The notes beneath the pieces are model-generated. The model was not told the origin of the DNA and ran no database searches. It saw only the letters and a program-made list of their open reading frames with translations. Positions 1 to 6,725 of a stretch of DNA of 8,390 nucleotides are shown piece after piece. A program made the position numbers and the translations under genes. The stretch's first letter is position 1, and every line of letters starts with the position of its first letter. The DNA is from Christensenella sp. UBA3792 (GTDB taxonomy: Bacteria > Bacillota > Clostridia > Christensenellales > CAG-138), in the NCBI GenBank assembly GCA_002369195.1, contig DFEW01000001.1, positions 15,802 to 24,191 on the forward strand. Direction: 5' to 3'.

Positions 1-87
1 GAGCGCATGGTCATGTACCTCACCGGCATGCAGAACATCCGCGACGTCCTGCCCTTCCCCCGCACCGCCGCAAACCTCGAAATGTAA
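1..87 (+). CDS. asnS: Asparaginyl-tRNA synthetase, C-terminal end (partial)
   Basis: Only the last 28 codons and the TAA stop are in the window; the 5' part lies upstream. The visible peptide starts ERMVMYLTGM and continues NIRDVLPFPRT. This is the end of class II motif 3 and the C-terminal tail of the AspRS/AsnRS/LysRS subgroup. The ending PFPRT followed by a short tail is typical of AsnRS, whereas AspRS usually has AFPK and LysRS usually LLFP. The enzyme charges tRNA-Asn with asparagine in the cytoplasm, using ATP. The motif-3 Arg (residue 2 of the fragment) contacts ATP in this family. A terminator follows four bases after the stop, so transcription ends here. AspRS is the main alternative but fits the tail less well. 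Confidence 0.85.
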   Translation, partial: ERMVMYLTGMQNIRDVLPFPRTAANLEM

Positions 88-91
88 TCCG

Positions 92-127
92 AAAGACCGC
101 TTCAGATCAAGGAAGCGGTCTTTTTTT
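92..127 (+). terminator. Rho-independent terminator after asnS
   Basis: A perfect 10-bp stem (94-103 pairing with 112-121) can be extended by A-T pairs. It encloses an 8-base loop and runs directly into seven T residues (121-127). It begins a few bases after the asnS stop and separates that gene from the MarR operon. Confidence 0.92.
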
Positions 128-211
128 GCCCGTTTTTTCCGAAATCGCCGCAAAAGGCGCGTCGCGCACGGGCGCGCGGCAGAATCCCCCTCGATCCGAC
201 GCGAACAGACC

Positions 212-240
212 TTGACAAACGGTGTACCGAAGGGTACACT
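212..240 (+). promoter_or_regulatory. Sigma-A-type promoter of the marR-ABC operon
   Basis: A perfect -35 hexamer TTGACA (212-217), a 17-base spacer and a -10 hexamer TACACT (235-240, 4 of 6 matches) are present. Transcription should start near 246-248, leaving a leader of about 28 bases before the ATG at 276. The weak -10 with an ideal -35 and a palindrome over the -10 is the usual design of a strong but repressible promoter. The bases between the upstream terminator and this promoter (128-211) are very GC-rich and show no gene. Confidence 0.85.
222..239. promoter_or_regulatory. Palindromic operator, probable MarR autorepressor site
   Basis: GTGTACC (222-228) and GGTACAC (233-239) are perfect inverted repeats separated by GAAG. 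The palindrome fills most of the -35/-10 spacer and covers almost all of the -10 hexamer, so a bound dimer would block RNA polymerase. MarR dimers typically bind 16-20 bp palindromes of this kind in their own promoters, and the first gene downstream encodes a MarR protein. Assignment to that protein is inference. Confidence 0.8.
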
Positions 241-264
241 TATTTCATTCTGTGAACTATTTTC

Positions 265-270
265 GAGGTG
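265..270 (+). promoter_or_regulatory. Ribosome binding site fixing the marR start
   Basis: GAGGTG sits five bases before the ATG at 276. It decides the start: the frame stays open upstream to a GTG at 222, but that codon lies upstream of the -10 box and could not be on the transcript. Confidence 0.8.
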
Positions 271-275
271 AACGA

Positions 276-737
276 ATGGAACGGCAATGGGACGGCCGGG
301 ACGCCGTGCAGCGGCTCTACCGGGTCGTGCAGCAGATCCGCAGATGCCCCGCGAACCGCGACGCGATGGAGCTGTCCATCGGCGAAAACGGGCTGCTGTG
401 CTGCCTGAGCAAGCATGCGGGCGGCGTGACGGCGAGCGAGCTTAAGCGCATGACCGGCATCGGCGCGAGCGGCGTGACGAATCTGATGAACGCGCTGGAG
501 CGAAAGGGACTGATCCGGCGCGAGATGAACCCATCCGACCGGCGAAGCGTGCTCGTGACGATCTCCGACGCGGGACGCGCGCTCGTCGAAACGCGGCAGC
601 GGCGGCTTGCGGACTTTACGCGCGAGCTCCTTTGCCGCATGGGACAGGCGGATGCGGACGAGCTGGTGCGGCTTCTTGAGAAGATGAACCGGATCAGCGA
701 TGAACTGTATGCACAAAAGGCGGACGAACGGAAATGA
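276..737 (+). CDS. MarR-family transcriptional repressor
   Basis: A 153-residue winged-helix regulator of typical MarR length (140-160 aa). The N-terminal helix (about 5-27) and the C-terminal helices (about 103-147) should form the dimer interface. The DNA-binding part spans about 36-102: a helix with VTASELKRMTG (51-61), the recognition helix SGVTNLMNALERKGLI (65-80), and a wing carrying the family hallmark DRRSVLVTISDAG (88-100). The protein probably represses its own operon through the palindrome overlapping the -10 box and is released by a ligand, likely related to the exported compound. The ligand is unknown. The stop codon overlaps the start of the first ABC gene (ATGA), indicating translational coupling. 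The start at 276 is chosen from its ribosome site and the promoter position. Confidence 0.93.
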   Translation: MERQWDGRDAVQRLYRVVQQIRRCPANRDAMELSIGENGLLCCLSKHAGGVTASELKRMTGIGASGVTNLMNALERKGLIRREMNPSDRRSVLVTISDAGRALVETRQRRLADFTRELLCRMGQADADELVRLLEKMNRISDELYAQKADERK

Positions 738-2506
738 TCAAGCTTTTTCGATACCTGAAACGCACGGACGCGCTGTACGCCGTCCTTTGTCTGCTGCTCG
801 TTGCCGGGCAGGTGTGGTTCGACCTGACGATGCCGGACTTCATGAGCGACATCACGACGCTGATCCTGACGCCGGGCAGCGCAATGGCGGATATCTGGAT
901 CGCGGGCGCGAAGATGCTCGGCTGCGCGCTGGGCAGCACGGCGCTTGCGGTGATCGTCGGATACCTTGCCGCGAAGCTCGCGTCGAACTTCAGCGCGACG
1001 GTGCGCGAAAAGATCTTTTACCGCGTAACCGATTACGGCGAGCACGAGATCAAGTCGTTCTCCACCGCCTCGCTCATCACGCGCACGACCAACGATGTGA
1101 CGCAGATCCAGATGCTGATCGCGATCGGTCTGCAGGTGATGATCAAGGCGCCGATCATGGCGGTGTGGGCGATCCTGAAGATCATCGGCAAGAGCTGGGA
1201 GCTTTCGCTCGTGACCGCGCTGGCCGTCGTGCTGATCATGTCGGCAATCGCCGTGCTGATGGGCATGGTGATCCCGAAGTTCCGCATCGTGCAGAAGCAG
1301 ATCGACGACGTGAATCGCGTCGCGCGAGAGAACCTGACCGGTCTTCGCATCGTGCGCGCGTTCAACGCGGAAGCGTATCAGGAGGACAAGTTTGACCGCG
1401 CGAACACCGCGCTGATGCGCACGCAGCTCTATACCTCGCGGCGGATGGCGGTGCTGATGCCCTTTATCTCGATGATCATGAGCGGGCTGTCGCTGGCGAT
1501 CTACTGGCTCGGCGCGGCGCTCGTGAACAACATTGCCGTCACGGGACCCGAAGCGATCGCGGCGCGGATCGAACTGTTCAGCGAGGTCGTCGTGTTCTCA
1601 TCGTACGCGATGTACGTGGTCATGTCGTTCATGATGCTCGTCATGATCTTTATGATGCTCCCGCGCGCGCAGGTTTCCGCCGGACGCATCCGCGAGGTCG
1701 TCGAGACCGATCCGTCGGTCGTCGAAGGCGCGGGCGCGCAGCCGCAGAGCCGCGGCAGCATCGTGTTTTCGAACGTCTCCTTCCGCTATCCGGATGCGTC
1801 GGAAAACTGCCTGACGGACATTTCCTTTACGGCGAACCCCGGCGAGACCGTGGCGTTCATCGGCGCGACCGGCAGCGGCAAAACCACGCTCGTCGCGCTT
1901 GCCGCGCGCCTGTACGACGCGACGGCGGGCGAGATCCTGCTGGACGGGCAGGACATTCGCTCGTACACGTTCGCGCAGCTCTATGAACGGATCGGCTATG
2001 TCGCGCAGCGGGCGGTGCTCTTTTCCGGAACGGTCGAACAGAACCTCGCGTTCGGCAGCGCCGCATGTGAGCGCACCGAAGCGTCGCTCAACGAAACGCT
2101 GGCGCTTGCGCAGGCGAAGGACTTTGTCGACTCGCTCCCGAACGGGCTTCACAGCGAGATCGCGCAGGGCGGCGCAAACCTGTCCGGCGGGCAGAAGCAG
2201 CGGCTGACGATCGCGCGGGCGCTCGCGCGAAAGCCGGAGATCCTGATCTTCGACGACTCGTTCTCCGCCCTCGACTACCGCACCGACGCGGCGCTGCGAA
2301 AGCGCCTCAAAACCGACCTTGCGGGCACGACGTGCCTGATCGTCGCACAACGGATCGGCACGGTGAAGAACGCGGACCGCATCGTCGTGCTCGACGAGGG
2401 TCGCGCGGTCGGGATCGGCACGCACGAAGAGCTGATGCGCAGCTGCAGCGTGTACCGCGAGATCGCGCTCTCACAGCTTTCGCCGGAAGAACTGGAGGTG
2501 GGCTGA
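734..2506 (+). CDS. ABC exporter half-transporter, subunit 1 (degenerate ATPase site)
   Basis: A 590-residue permease-ATPase fusion of the ABC exporter type. About six membrane segments fall near 13-35, 56-80, 128-150, 155-180, 240-266 and 285-310, with the typical cytoplasmic motif SLITRTTNDVTQ (113-124). The nucleotide-binding domain (about 341-580) has Walker A GATGSGKT (377-384), Q-loop Gln425, signature LSGGQKQR (483-490), Walker B ILIFDD (503-508) and D-loop SALD (511-514). Two key residues are changed: Asp508 stands where the catalytic Glu is normal, and Gln539 (VAQR) replaces the switch His. These changes mark the degenerate site of heterodimeric exporters such as TM287/288, BmrC/BmrD and TAP. 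Its LSGGQ is intact and would complete the active site of the partner. It overlaps marR by four bases and sits one base before the second ABC gene. It probably exports a drug-like or lipophilic compound; the substrate cannot be read. Confidence 0.94.
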   Translation: MIKLFRYLKRTDALYAVLCLLLVAGQVWFDLTMPDFMSDITTLILTPGSAMADIWIAGAKMLGCALGSTALAVIVGYLAAKLASNFSATVREKIFYRVTDYGEHEIKSFSTASLITRTTNDVTQIQMLIAIGLQVMIKAPIMAVWAILKIIGKSWELSLVTALAVVLIMSAIAVLMGMVIPKFRIVQKQIDDVNRVARENLTGLRIVRAFNAEAYQEDKFDRANTALMRTQLYTSRRMAVLMPFISMIMSGLSLAIYWLGAALVNNIAVTGPEAIAARIELFSEVVVFSSYAMYVVMSFMMLVMIFMMLPRAQVSAGRIREVVETDPSVVEGAGAQPQSRGSIVFSNVSFRYPDASENCLTDISFTANPGETVAFIGATGSGKTTLVALAARLYDATAGEILLDGQDIRSYTFAQLYERIGYVAQRAVLFSGTVEQNLAFGSAACERTEASLNETLALAQAKDFVDSLPNGLHSEIAQGGANLSGGQKQRLTIARALARKPEILIFDDSFSALDYRTDAALRKRLKTDLAGTTCLIVAQRIGTVKNADRIVVLDEGRAVGIGTHEELMRSCSVYREIALSQLSPEELEVG

Positions 2507-2507
2507 G

Positions 2508-4313
2508 ATGGAGAGAAGAAGAAGTCCGCACGGCGGCGGTCCGCGCGTGGCCGAAAAGCCGCACGATCTCAAAAAAGCCCTTGCAAACCTGCTCCGCTAC
2601 TGCAGCAGAGACCTACTCGTCATCGGCGTCTCCCTGCTGTTCGCGGCGGGCGGCGCGATCCTCACGATCATCGGACCGCGGCAGATCAGCAGGATCACCG
2701 ACCTCATCAAGGACGGTCTTATGACCGGCATCGACCTGCACGCGATCGCGCGCGTCGGCATTCTCTTGATCGTGCTGTACGGCGCAGGCGCGCTGCTGAG
2801 CTTTCTGCAGCATTACCTGATGGCGGGATTCAACCAACGCCTGTCGCGACGCATGCGAAAGGACATCGCGGAAAAGATCAACCGTCTGAAGCTCAGCTAT
2901 TTCAACTTCCACGAATACGGCGACGTGCTTTCGCGCATCACGAACGACGTGGACACCGTGTCATCGTCGCTGTCCAACTCGCTTGCGACCGTCGTGACCT
3001 CCGTCGCGCAGTTTCTCGGCTGCCTGATCATGATGATCGCGACAAACTGGATCATGGCGGGCACCTCCGTGCTCTCGACGGTCCTCGCGTTCGCGATGAT
3101 GATGCTGATCGTCTCGAAGTCGCAGAAGCACTTCGTGGCGCGGCAGAAAAACCTCGGCAACCTCAACGGCTACATCGAGGAGATGTACACCGGTCACAGC
3201 GTGATCCGCACCTCGAACGCGGACGGCGCGGTCAAAGCCGAGTTCGACCGGCTCAACGGCGAGGTCAAGAAATCCAACTTCATGTCCCAGTTTCTCGGCG
3301 GGCTCATGATGCCGCTGATGACGTTCATCGGCAACTTCGGATTCGTCGCGGTGTGCGTCGTCGGCGCGACGCTCGCGATGCACGACATCATTTCGTTCGG
3401 CGTCATCACCGCGTTCATGATCTACGTGCGGTTGTTCCAGAACCCCGTGCAGCAGATCGGGCAGGCGACGACGAACCTGCAGTCCGCCGCGGCGGCAGCG
3501 GAGCGCGTGTTCGAGTTTCTGAACGAGGAGGAGCTCGAAAACGAGCAGTCTAAGCCACAGCTTTCCGGTGCCGTCAGGGGCGAGGTCGAATTCCGGCACG
3601 TCCGCTTCGCCTATCCCGACAAGCCGGATGAGACGATCATCCACGACTTTTCCGTGCACGTTGCGCCGGGACAGAAGGTCGCCATCGTCGGTCCGACCGG
3701 CGCGGGCAAGACGACGCTCGTAAACCTGCTGATGCGCTTTTATGAGGTCAGCGGCGGCGAGATCCTGATCGACGGCGTGAACGTGCGCGACATGCGCCGC
3801 AGCGACGTGCACGACCGGTTCGGCATGGTGCTGCAGGATACGTGGCTCTTTGAGGGCACCGTGCGCGAAAACCTCGTCTACAACACGCCGGACGTCACCG
3901 ACGAGCAGATGAAGCGCGCCGCGAAGGCATGCGGCATACACGCGTTCATCAAGGCGCTGCCGCAGGGCTACGATACCGTGCTTTCGGACAACACCGCTGT
4001 TTCCGCGGGGCAGAAGCAGCTGATGACGATCGCCCGCGCAATGATCCAGAACCGTCCGATGCTGATCCTGGACGAGGCGACCTCCTCAGTCGACACGCGC
4101 ACCGAGCTGCTGACGCAGCAGGCGATGGACCGGCTCACCGAACAGCGCACGAGCTTCGTGATCGCGCACCGGCTCTCGACGATTCGAAACGCGGACATCA
4201 TTCTGGTCTTAAAGGACGGCGACATCGTCGAACAGGGCAGCCACGGCGAACTGATGGAACGGAACGGTTTCTACGCGGAGCTGTACAACAGCCAGTTTGA
4301 GACCGCAGGATAA
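2508..4313 (+). CDS. ABC exporter half-transporter, subunit 2 (catalytic ATPase site)
   Basis: A 601-residue permease-ATPase fusion. A Gly/Arg-rich cytoplasmic tail (1-20) resembles tails seen on the second subunit of clostridial two-gene exporters. Membrane segments lie near 36-58, 82-103, 160-178, 182-202, 263-290 and 294-310, with VLSRITNDVDT (140-150) in the coupling region. The ATPase domain (about 358-595) has Walker A GPTGAGKT (395-402), Q-loop Gln443, Walker B LILDE (519-523) with catalytic Glu523, D-loop SSVD (526-529) and switch His554. The signature is VSAGQ (498-502) instead of LSGGQ, so the partner's site is degenerate while its own Walker motifs are complete. Start: GGAGGT (2494-2499) lies eight bases before ATG 2508, inside the end of the upstream gene. 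Subunits 1 and 2 should form one heterodimeric exporter. Confidence 0.94.
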   Translation: MERRRSPHGGGPRVAEKPHDLKKALANLLRYCSRDLLVIGVSLLFAAGGAILTIIGPRQISRITDLIKDGLMTGIDLHAIARVGILLIVLYGAGALLSFLQHYLMAGFNQRLSRRMRKDIAEKINRLKLSYFNFHEYGDVLSRITNDVDTVSSSLSNSLATVVTSVAQFLGCLIMMIATNWIMAGTSVLSTVLAFAMMMLIVSKSQKHFVARQKNLGNLNGYIEEMYTGHSVIRTSNADGAVKAEFDRLNGEVKKSNFMSQFLGGLMMPLMTFIGNFGFVAVCVVGATLAMHDIISFGVITAFMIYVRLFQNPVQQIGQATTNLQSAAAAAERVFEFLNEEELENEQSKPQLSGAVRGEVEFRHVRFAYPDKPDETIIHDFSVHVAPGQKVAIVGPTGAGKTTLVNLLMRFYEVSGGEILIDGVNVRDMRRSDVHDRFGMVLQDTWLFEGTVRENLVYNTPDVTDEQMKRAAKACGIHAFIKALPQGYDTVLSDNTAVSAGQKQLMTIARAMIQNRPMLILDEATSSVDTRTELLTQQAMDRLTEQRTSFVIAHRLSTIRNADIILVLKDGDIVEQGSHGELMERNGFYAELYNSQFETAG

Positions 4314-4346
4314 CGAACAGCTGCGCGGCAGCGGAAAGGAAAACCC

Positions 4347-4757
4347 ATGAAAATCGCAGTCAGATACTACACCAAGACCGGCAACACGAAACGTCTTGCC
4401 GAAGCGGTTGCGGCGGCGGTCGGCGCGCAGGCGCTGCCGATCGGCTGTCCGGTCGACGAACCGGCGGACATTCTCTTTCTCGGAAACTCCTACTATGCGT
4501 TTACCATCGACCCCGAGGTGCGCAAATTCATCGCGTCGCTCGACAAGTCGAAGGTCGGCAGGATCGTCAACTTCGGCTCCGCGGCGATGCTGAACTCCAC
4601 GTACAAGAAGGTCAAGGCGGAGGCCGCAAAGGTCGGCATTCCCGTTGACGCGCGCGAATTCCATTGCAAAGGCGAATTCAAGGGCATTCACAAGGGCAAG
4701 CCGGACGAAACCGACCTTGCCGCCGTCGCCGCCTTCGCAAAGTCCTTTCTCGACTGA
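4347..4757 (+). CDS. Short flavodoxin-like protein
   Basis: A 136-residue protein with a flavodoxin fold pattern. The N-terminal strand KIAVRYY leads into TKTGNTKRLAEAV (9-21), matching the T-x-T-G-x-T phosphate-binding loop for FMN. The segment FLGNSYYAF (44-52) and the later VNFGSAAML (74-82) occupy the positions of the flavin-flanking loops. It is near the lower size limit for short-chain flavodoxins (about 140 aa) and rich in Lys, unlike classic acidic electron carriers, so FMN-dependent reduction or a structural role is possible. There is one Cys near the C-terminal third (HCKGEF, 107-112). An AAGGA site lies six bases before the ATG. It follows subunit 2 by 33 bases with no T-rich terminator between, so it is probably the last gene of the MarR operon. 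The function is unproven. Confidence 0.8.
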   Translation: MKIAVRYYTKTGNTKRLAEAVAAAVGAQALPIGCPVDEPADILFLGNSYYAFTIDPEVRKFIASLDKSKVGRIVNFGSAAMLNSTYKKVKAEAAKVGIPVDAREFHCKGEFKGIHKGKPDETDLAAVAAFAKSFLD

Positions 4758-4763
4758 ACCCTT

Positions 4764-4795
4764 TGCTTCCGGTCGTCCGGAAGCATTGTTTTTTT
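4764..4795 (+). terminator. Rho-independent terminator of the MarR operon
   Basis: A perfect 9-bp stem (4764-4772 with 4777-4785) has a 4-base loop TCGT. It is followed by TTG and seven T residues (4789-4795). It starts six bases after the flavodoxin-like stop. The T-rich tail also overlaps the -35 region of the next promoter. Confidence 0.9.
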
Positions 4796-4814
4796 ACGAC
4801 GGGTATGCTATAAT
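4786..4814 (+). promoter_or_regulatory. Extended -10 promoter of the STAS-kinase-PHP operon
   Basis: A consensus -10 TATAAT (4809-4814) is preceded by TGC, giving the extended -10 element TGnTATAAT. At 17 bases upstream lies TTGTTT (4786-4791), a partial -35 (3 of 6) located in the terminator tail. Transcription should start near 4820, leaving a leader of about 35 bases. The strong -10 explains how a weak -35 can suffice. Confidence 0.82.
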
Positions 4815-4855
4815 ACATTGTTGCATGAAATTTATCGTGATGGAGGAATAAACGC

Positions 4856-5155
4856 ATGCTGCGCATCGAAAAAACCACGGAAAACAATTGCCTTACCTAT
4901 ACGCTGAGCGGACGGCTGGATACGCTGACGGCGCCCGAGCTGGAGCTGGATCTGAACGGTGCGCTCGACGGCGTGACCGAGCTCATCTTTGACCTGATCG
5001 ACCTCGACTACCTGTCCTCGGCGGGTCTTCGCGTGCTGCTGACCGCGCAGAAGCGCATGAACACGCAGGGCGCGATGCGCGTGCGCAACGTGAACGAGAC
5101 GATCCGCGAGATCTTCGACGTCACGGGCTTTTCGGATATCCTGACGATCGAATGA
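4856..5155 (+). CDS. STAS-domain anti-sigma factor antagonist-like protein
   Basis: A 99-residue single STAS domain, similar in size to SpoIIAA and RsbV (about 110 aa). The core is a beta strand LIFDLIDLDYL (43-53) followed by SSAGLRVLL (54-62). This is the conserved loop whose second Ser (Ser55 here) is phosphorylated by RsbW/SpoIIAB-type kinases. The C-terminal part carries the usual REIFDVTGF pattern (84-92). In partner-switching systems the unphosphorylated form binds the kinase and frees the kinase's target. GGAGGA (4842-4847) lies eight bases before the ATG. The next gene starts 13 bases after the stop and begins with a closely similar STAS domain, so the two are probably tandem paralogues. 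The target is unknown, and no sigma factor gene is in the window. Confidence 0.9.
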   Translation: MLRIEKTTENNCLTYTLSGRLDTLTAPELELDLNGALDGVTELIFDLIDLDYLSSAGLRVLLTAQKRMNTQGAMRVRNVNETIREIFDVTGFSDILTIE

Positions 5156-5168
5156 CCGGGGGAGCCGT

Positions 5169-6716
5169 ATGAGCATTTCACTGATCGGACGAATCGATTC
5201 CTCCAACGCAGCCGCCGTCGAGGAGACGCTGGTTGCACAGATCCGCGACGGCGAGCCGGTCGTGCTGGACGCGGACAAGCTGGAATACATCTCCAGCGCG
5301 GGTCTGCGCGTGCTGCTTCGCATTCGCAAGGCGCATCCGGAGATGCGTCTCGTCAACGTGCATGAGGAATTTTACGACATCCTGGACATGACCGGCTTTC
5401 TCGAGATGATCCCGGTCGAAAGAGCGTACCATACGATCTCGGTCGAGGGGTGCGAGGTGGTCGGACGCGGCGCGAACGGCACGCTGTATCACTACAACCG
5501 CGACACCGTCGTCAAGGTCTACAACGACGCGAACGCGCTTGCGGACATCATGCGCGAGCGAGAAAACGCGCGTCTCGCGCTCGTCCTCGGCATTCCGACC
5601 GCGATCTCTTACGCGATCGTCAAGGTCGGCGACAGCTACGGCTCGGTGTTCGAGCTGCTGAACGCGCGCTCGTTTTCGAAGATCCTCGCGCAGGAGCCGG
5701 AGAAGTTCGACTGGTGCGTCGACGAGTTTACCAAGATGCTCCGCAGGATCCACGAAACCGAGGTCCCCGCGGGCAAGCTCAAGGACATGCGCGAAACGGC
5801 GCTCTCGTGGGCGGACTTCCTTAAGGACTATCTGCCCGAGCAGGCCGCGAAAAAGCTGCATGCGCTGATCGAGGCAGTCCCGCACGACAGCCACATGATC
5901 CACGGCGACTACCACACCGGCAACCTCGAGCTGCAGGACGGCGAAGTGCTCCTGATCGACATGGACACGCTCGCCGTCGGCTACCCGATCTTCGAGCTCG
6001 GCAGCATCTATAACGCGCTGATCGGTTTCTCGGAGATGGATCACGGCGTCATTTCGCGGTTCCACGGCTTCGATTACGAAACGGCGAAGCGGTTCTGGAG
6101 CGCGTTCCTCGCGGACTATCTCGACACGACCTCGAAGGCGAAGGTCGAGGAGGTCGAGCGCAAGGCGCGCATCATCGGCTACACGCGCCTCGTTCGCCGC
6201 TCGATCCGCCGCGGCGGGCTCGAAACCGAGCAGGGACGCGCGGAAATCGAGAACTGGAAATCGCAGCTGCTTTCGCTTCTGGAAACGACCGATACCCTGC
6301 TGTTCTCGCGCGACGACCTCGAGATCGAGGCGAGCGCAGAAAACCTTGCCGAGGTGCAGTCGTTTGTCGAGCGCCGGCTCGAAGCAGCGGACTGCTCGCC
6401 CAGAGCGCTGATGCAGCTCGGTCTTGCGATCGAAGAAGTCTTTATCAACATCGCGAGCTATGCGTATGCGCCTGGCACCGGCAACGCGACGATCCGTGTT
6501 GAGATCGACCGCGCCGCCAAGCTTGCGACGATCACGTTCATCGACAGCGGCGTTCCGTACAATCCGCTGAAAAAGCGCGATCCGGACATCACGCTTTCCG
6601 CGAGCGAGCGCCAGATCGGCGGCCTCGGCGTGTTCCTGACCAAGAAGCTCACGGACGACGTGCGCTACGACCGCCGCGACGGAAAGAACATTCTGATGCT
6701 GATCAAGCATCTGTAA
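5169..6716 (+). CDS. STAS / APH-like kinase / RsbW-like HATPase three-domain fusion
   Basis: A 515-residue protein with three recognisable modules. (a) Residues 1-85: a STAS domain with YISSAGLRVLL (40-50) and probable phosphoacceptor Ser43. (b) About 93-345: an aminoglycoside-phosphotransferase-like kinase with a Gly-rich loop GRGANG (99-104), VVKVY with Lys116, catalytic loop HGDYHTGN (245-252; Asp247, Asn252) and metal-binding IDMD (263-266). It resembles the family I know as TIGR02172, which lacks an established substrate. (c) About 378-515: a GHKL ATPase of the RsbW/SpoIIAB kinase type with N-box IEEVFIN (421-427; Glu423, Asn427), G1 box DSGVP (459-463) and G2 box GGLGVFL (484-490). All catalytic motifs look intact. 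GGGGGAG (5158-5164) lies four bases before the ATG. The protein may phosphorylate its own or the neighbouring STAS domain; the role of the central kinase is open. Confidence 0.9.
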   Translation: MSISLIGRIDSSNAAAVEETLVAQIRDGEPVVLDADKLEYISSAGLRVLLRIRKAHPEMRLVNVHEEFYDILDMTGFLEMIPVERAYHTISVEGCEVVGRGANGTLYHYNRDTVVKVYNDANALADIMRERENARLALVLGIPTAISYAIVKVGDSYGSVFELLNARSFSKILAQEPEKFDWCVDEFTKMLRRIHETEVPAGKLKDMRETALSWADFLKDYLPEQAAKKLHALIEAVPHDSHMIHGDYHTGNLELQDGEVLLIDMDTLAVGYPIFELGSIYNALIGFSEMDHGVISRFHGFDYETAKRFWSAFLADYLDTTSKAKVEEVERKARIIGYTRLVRRSIRRGGLETEQGRAEIENWKSQLLSLLETTDTLLFSRDDLEIEASAENLAEVQSFVERRLEAADCSPRALMQLGLAIEEVFINIASYAYAPGTGNATIRVEIDRAAKLATITFIDSGVPYNPLKKRDPDITLSASERQIGGLGVFLTKKLTDDVRYDRRDGKNILMLIKHL

Positions 6717-6725
6717 GGAGCAAGC

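Noticed and set aside
222..275. Upstream GTG start that would add 18 residues to the MarR protein
   Set aside because: The codon lies between the -35 and -10 hexamers, upstream of the expected transcript start. The ATG at 276 has its own ribosome site.
2961..3941. 326-codon - strand frame opposite ABC subunit 2, with similar frames opposite marR and subunit 1
   Set aside because: The products have skewed Arg/His composition, no motif and no plausible start context. They are shadows of the transporter genes.
4320..4332. GCTGC-GCG-GCAGC hairpin between subunit 2 and the flavodoxin-like gene as a terminator
   Set aside because: The stem is only five base pairs and no T-tract follows. It sits just before the ribosome site and at most tunes translation.
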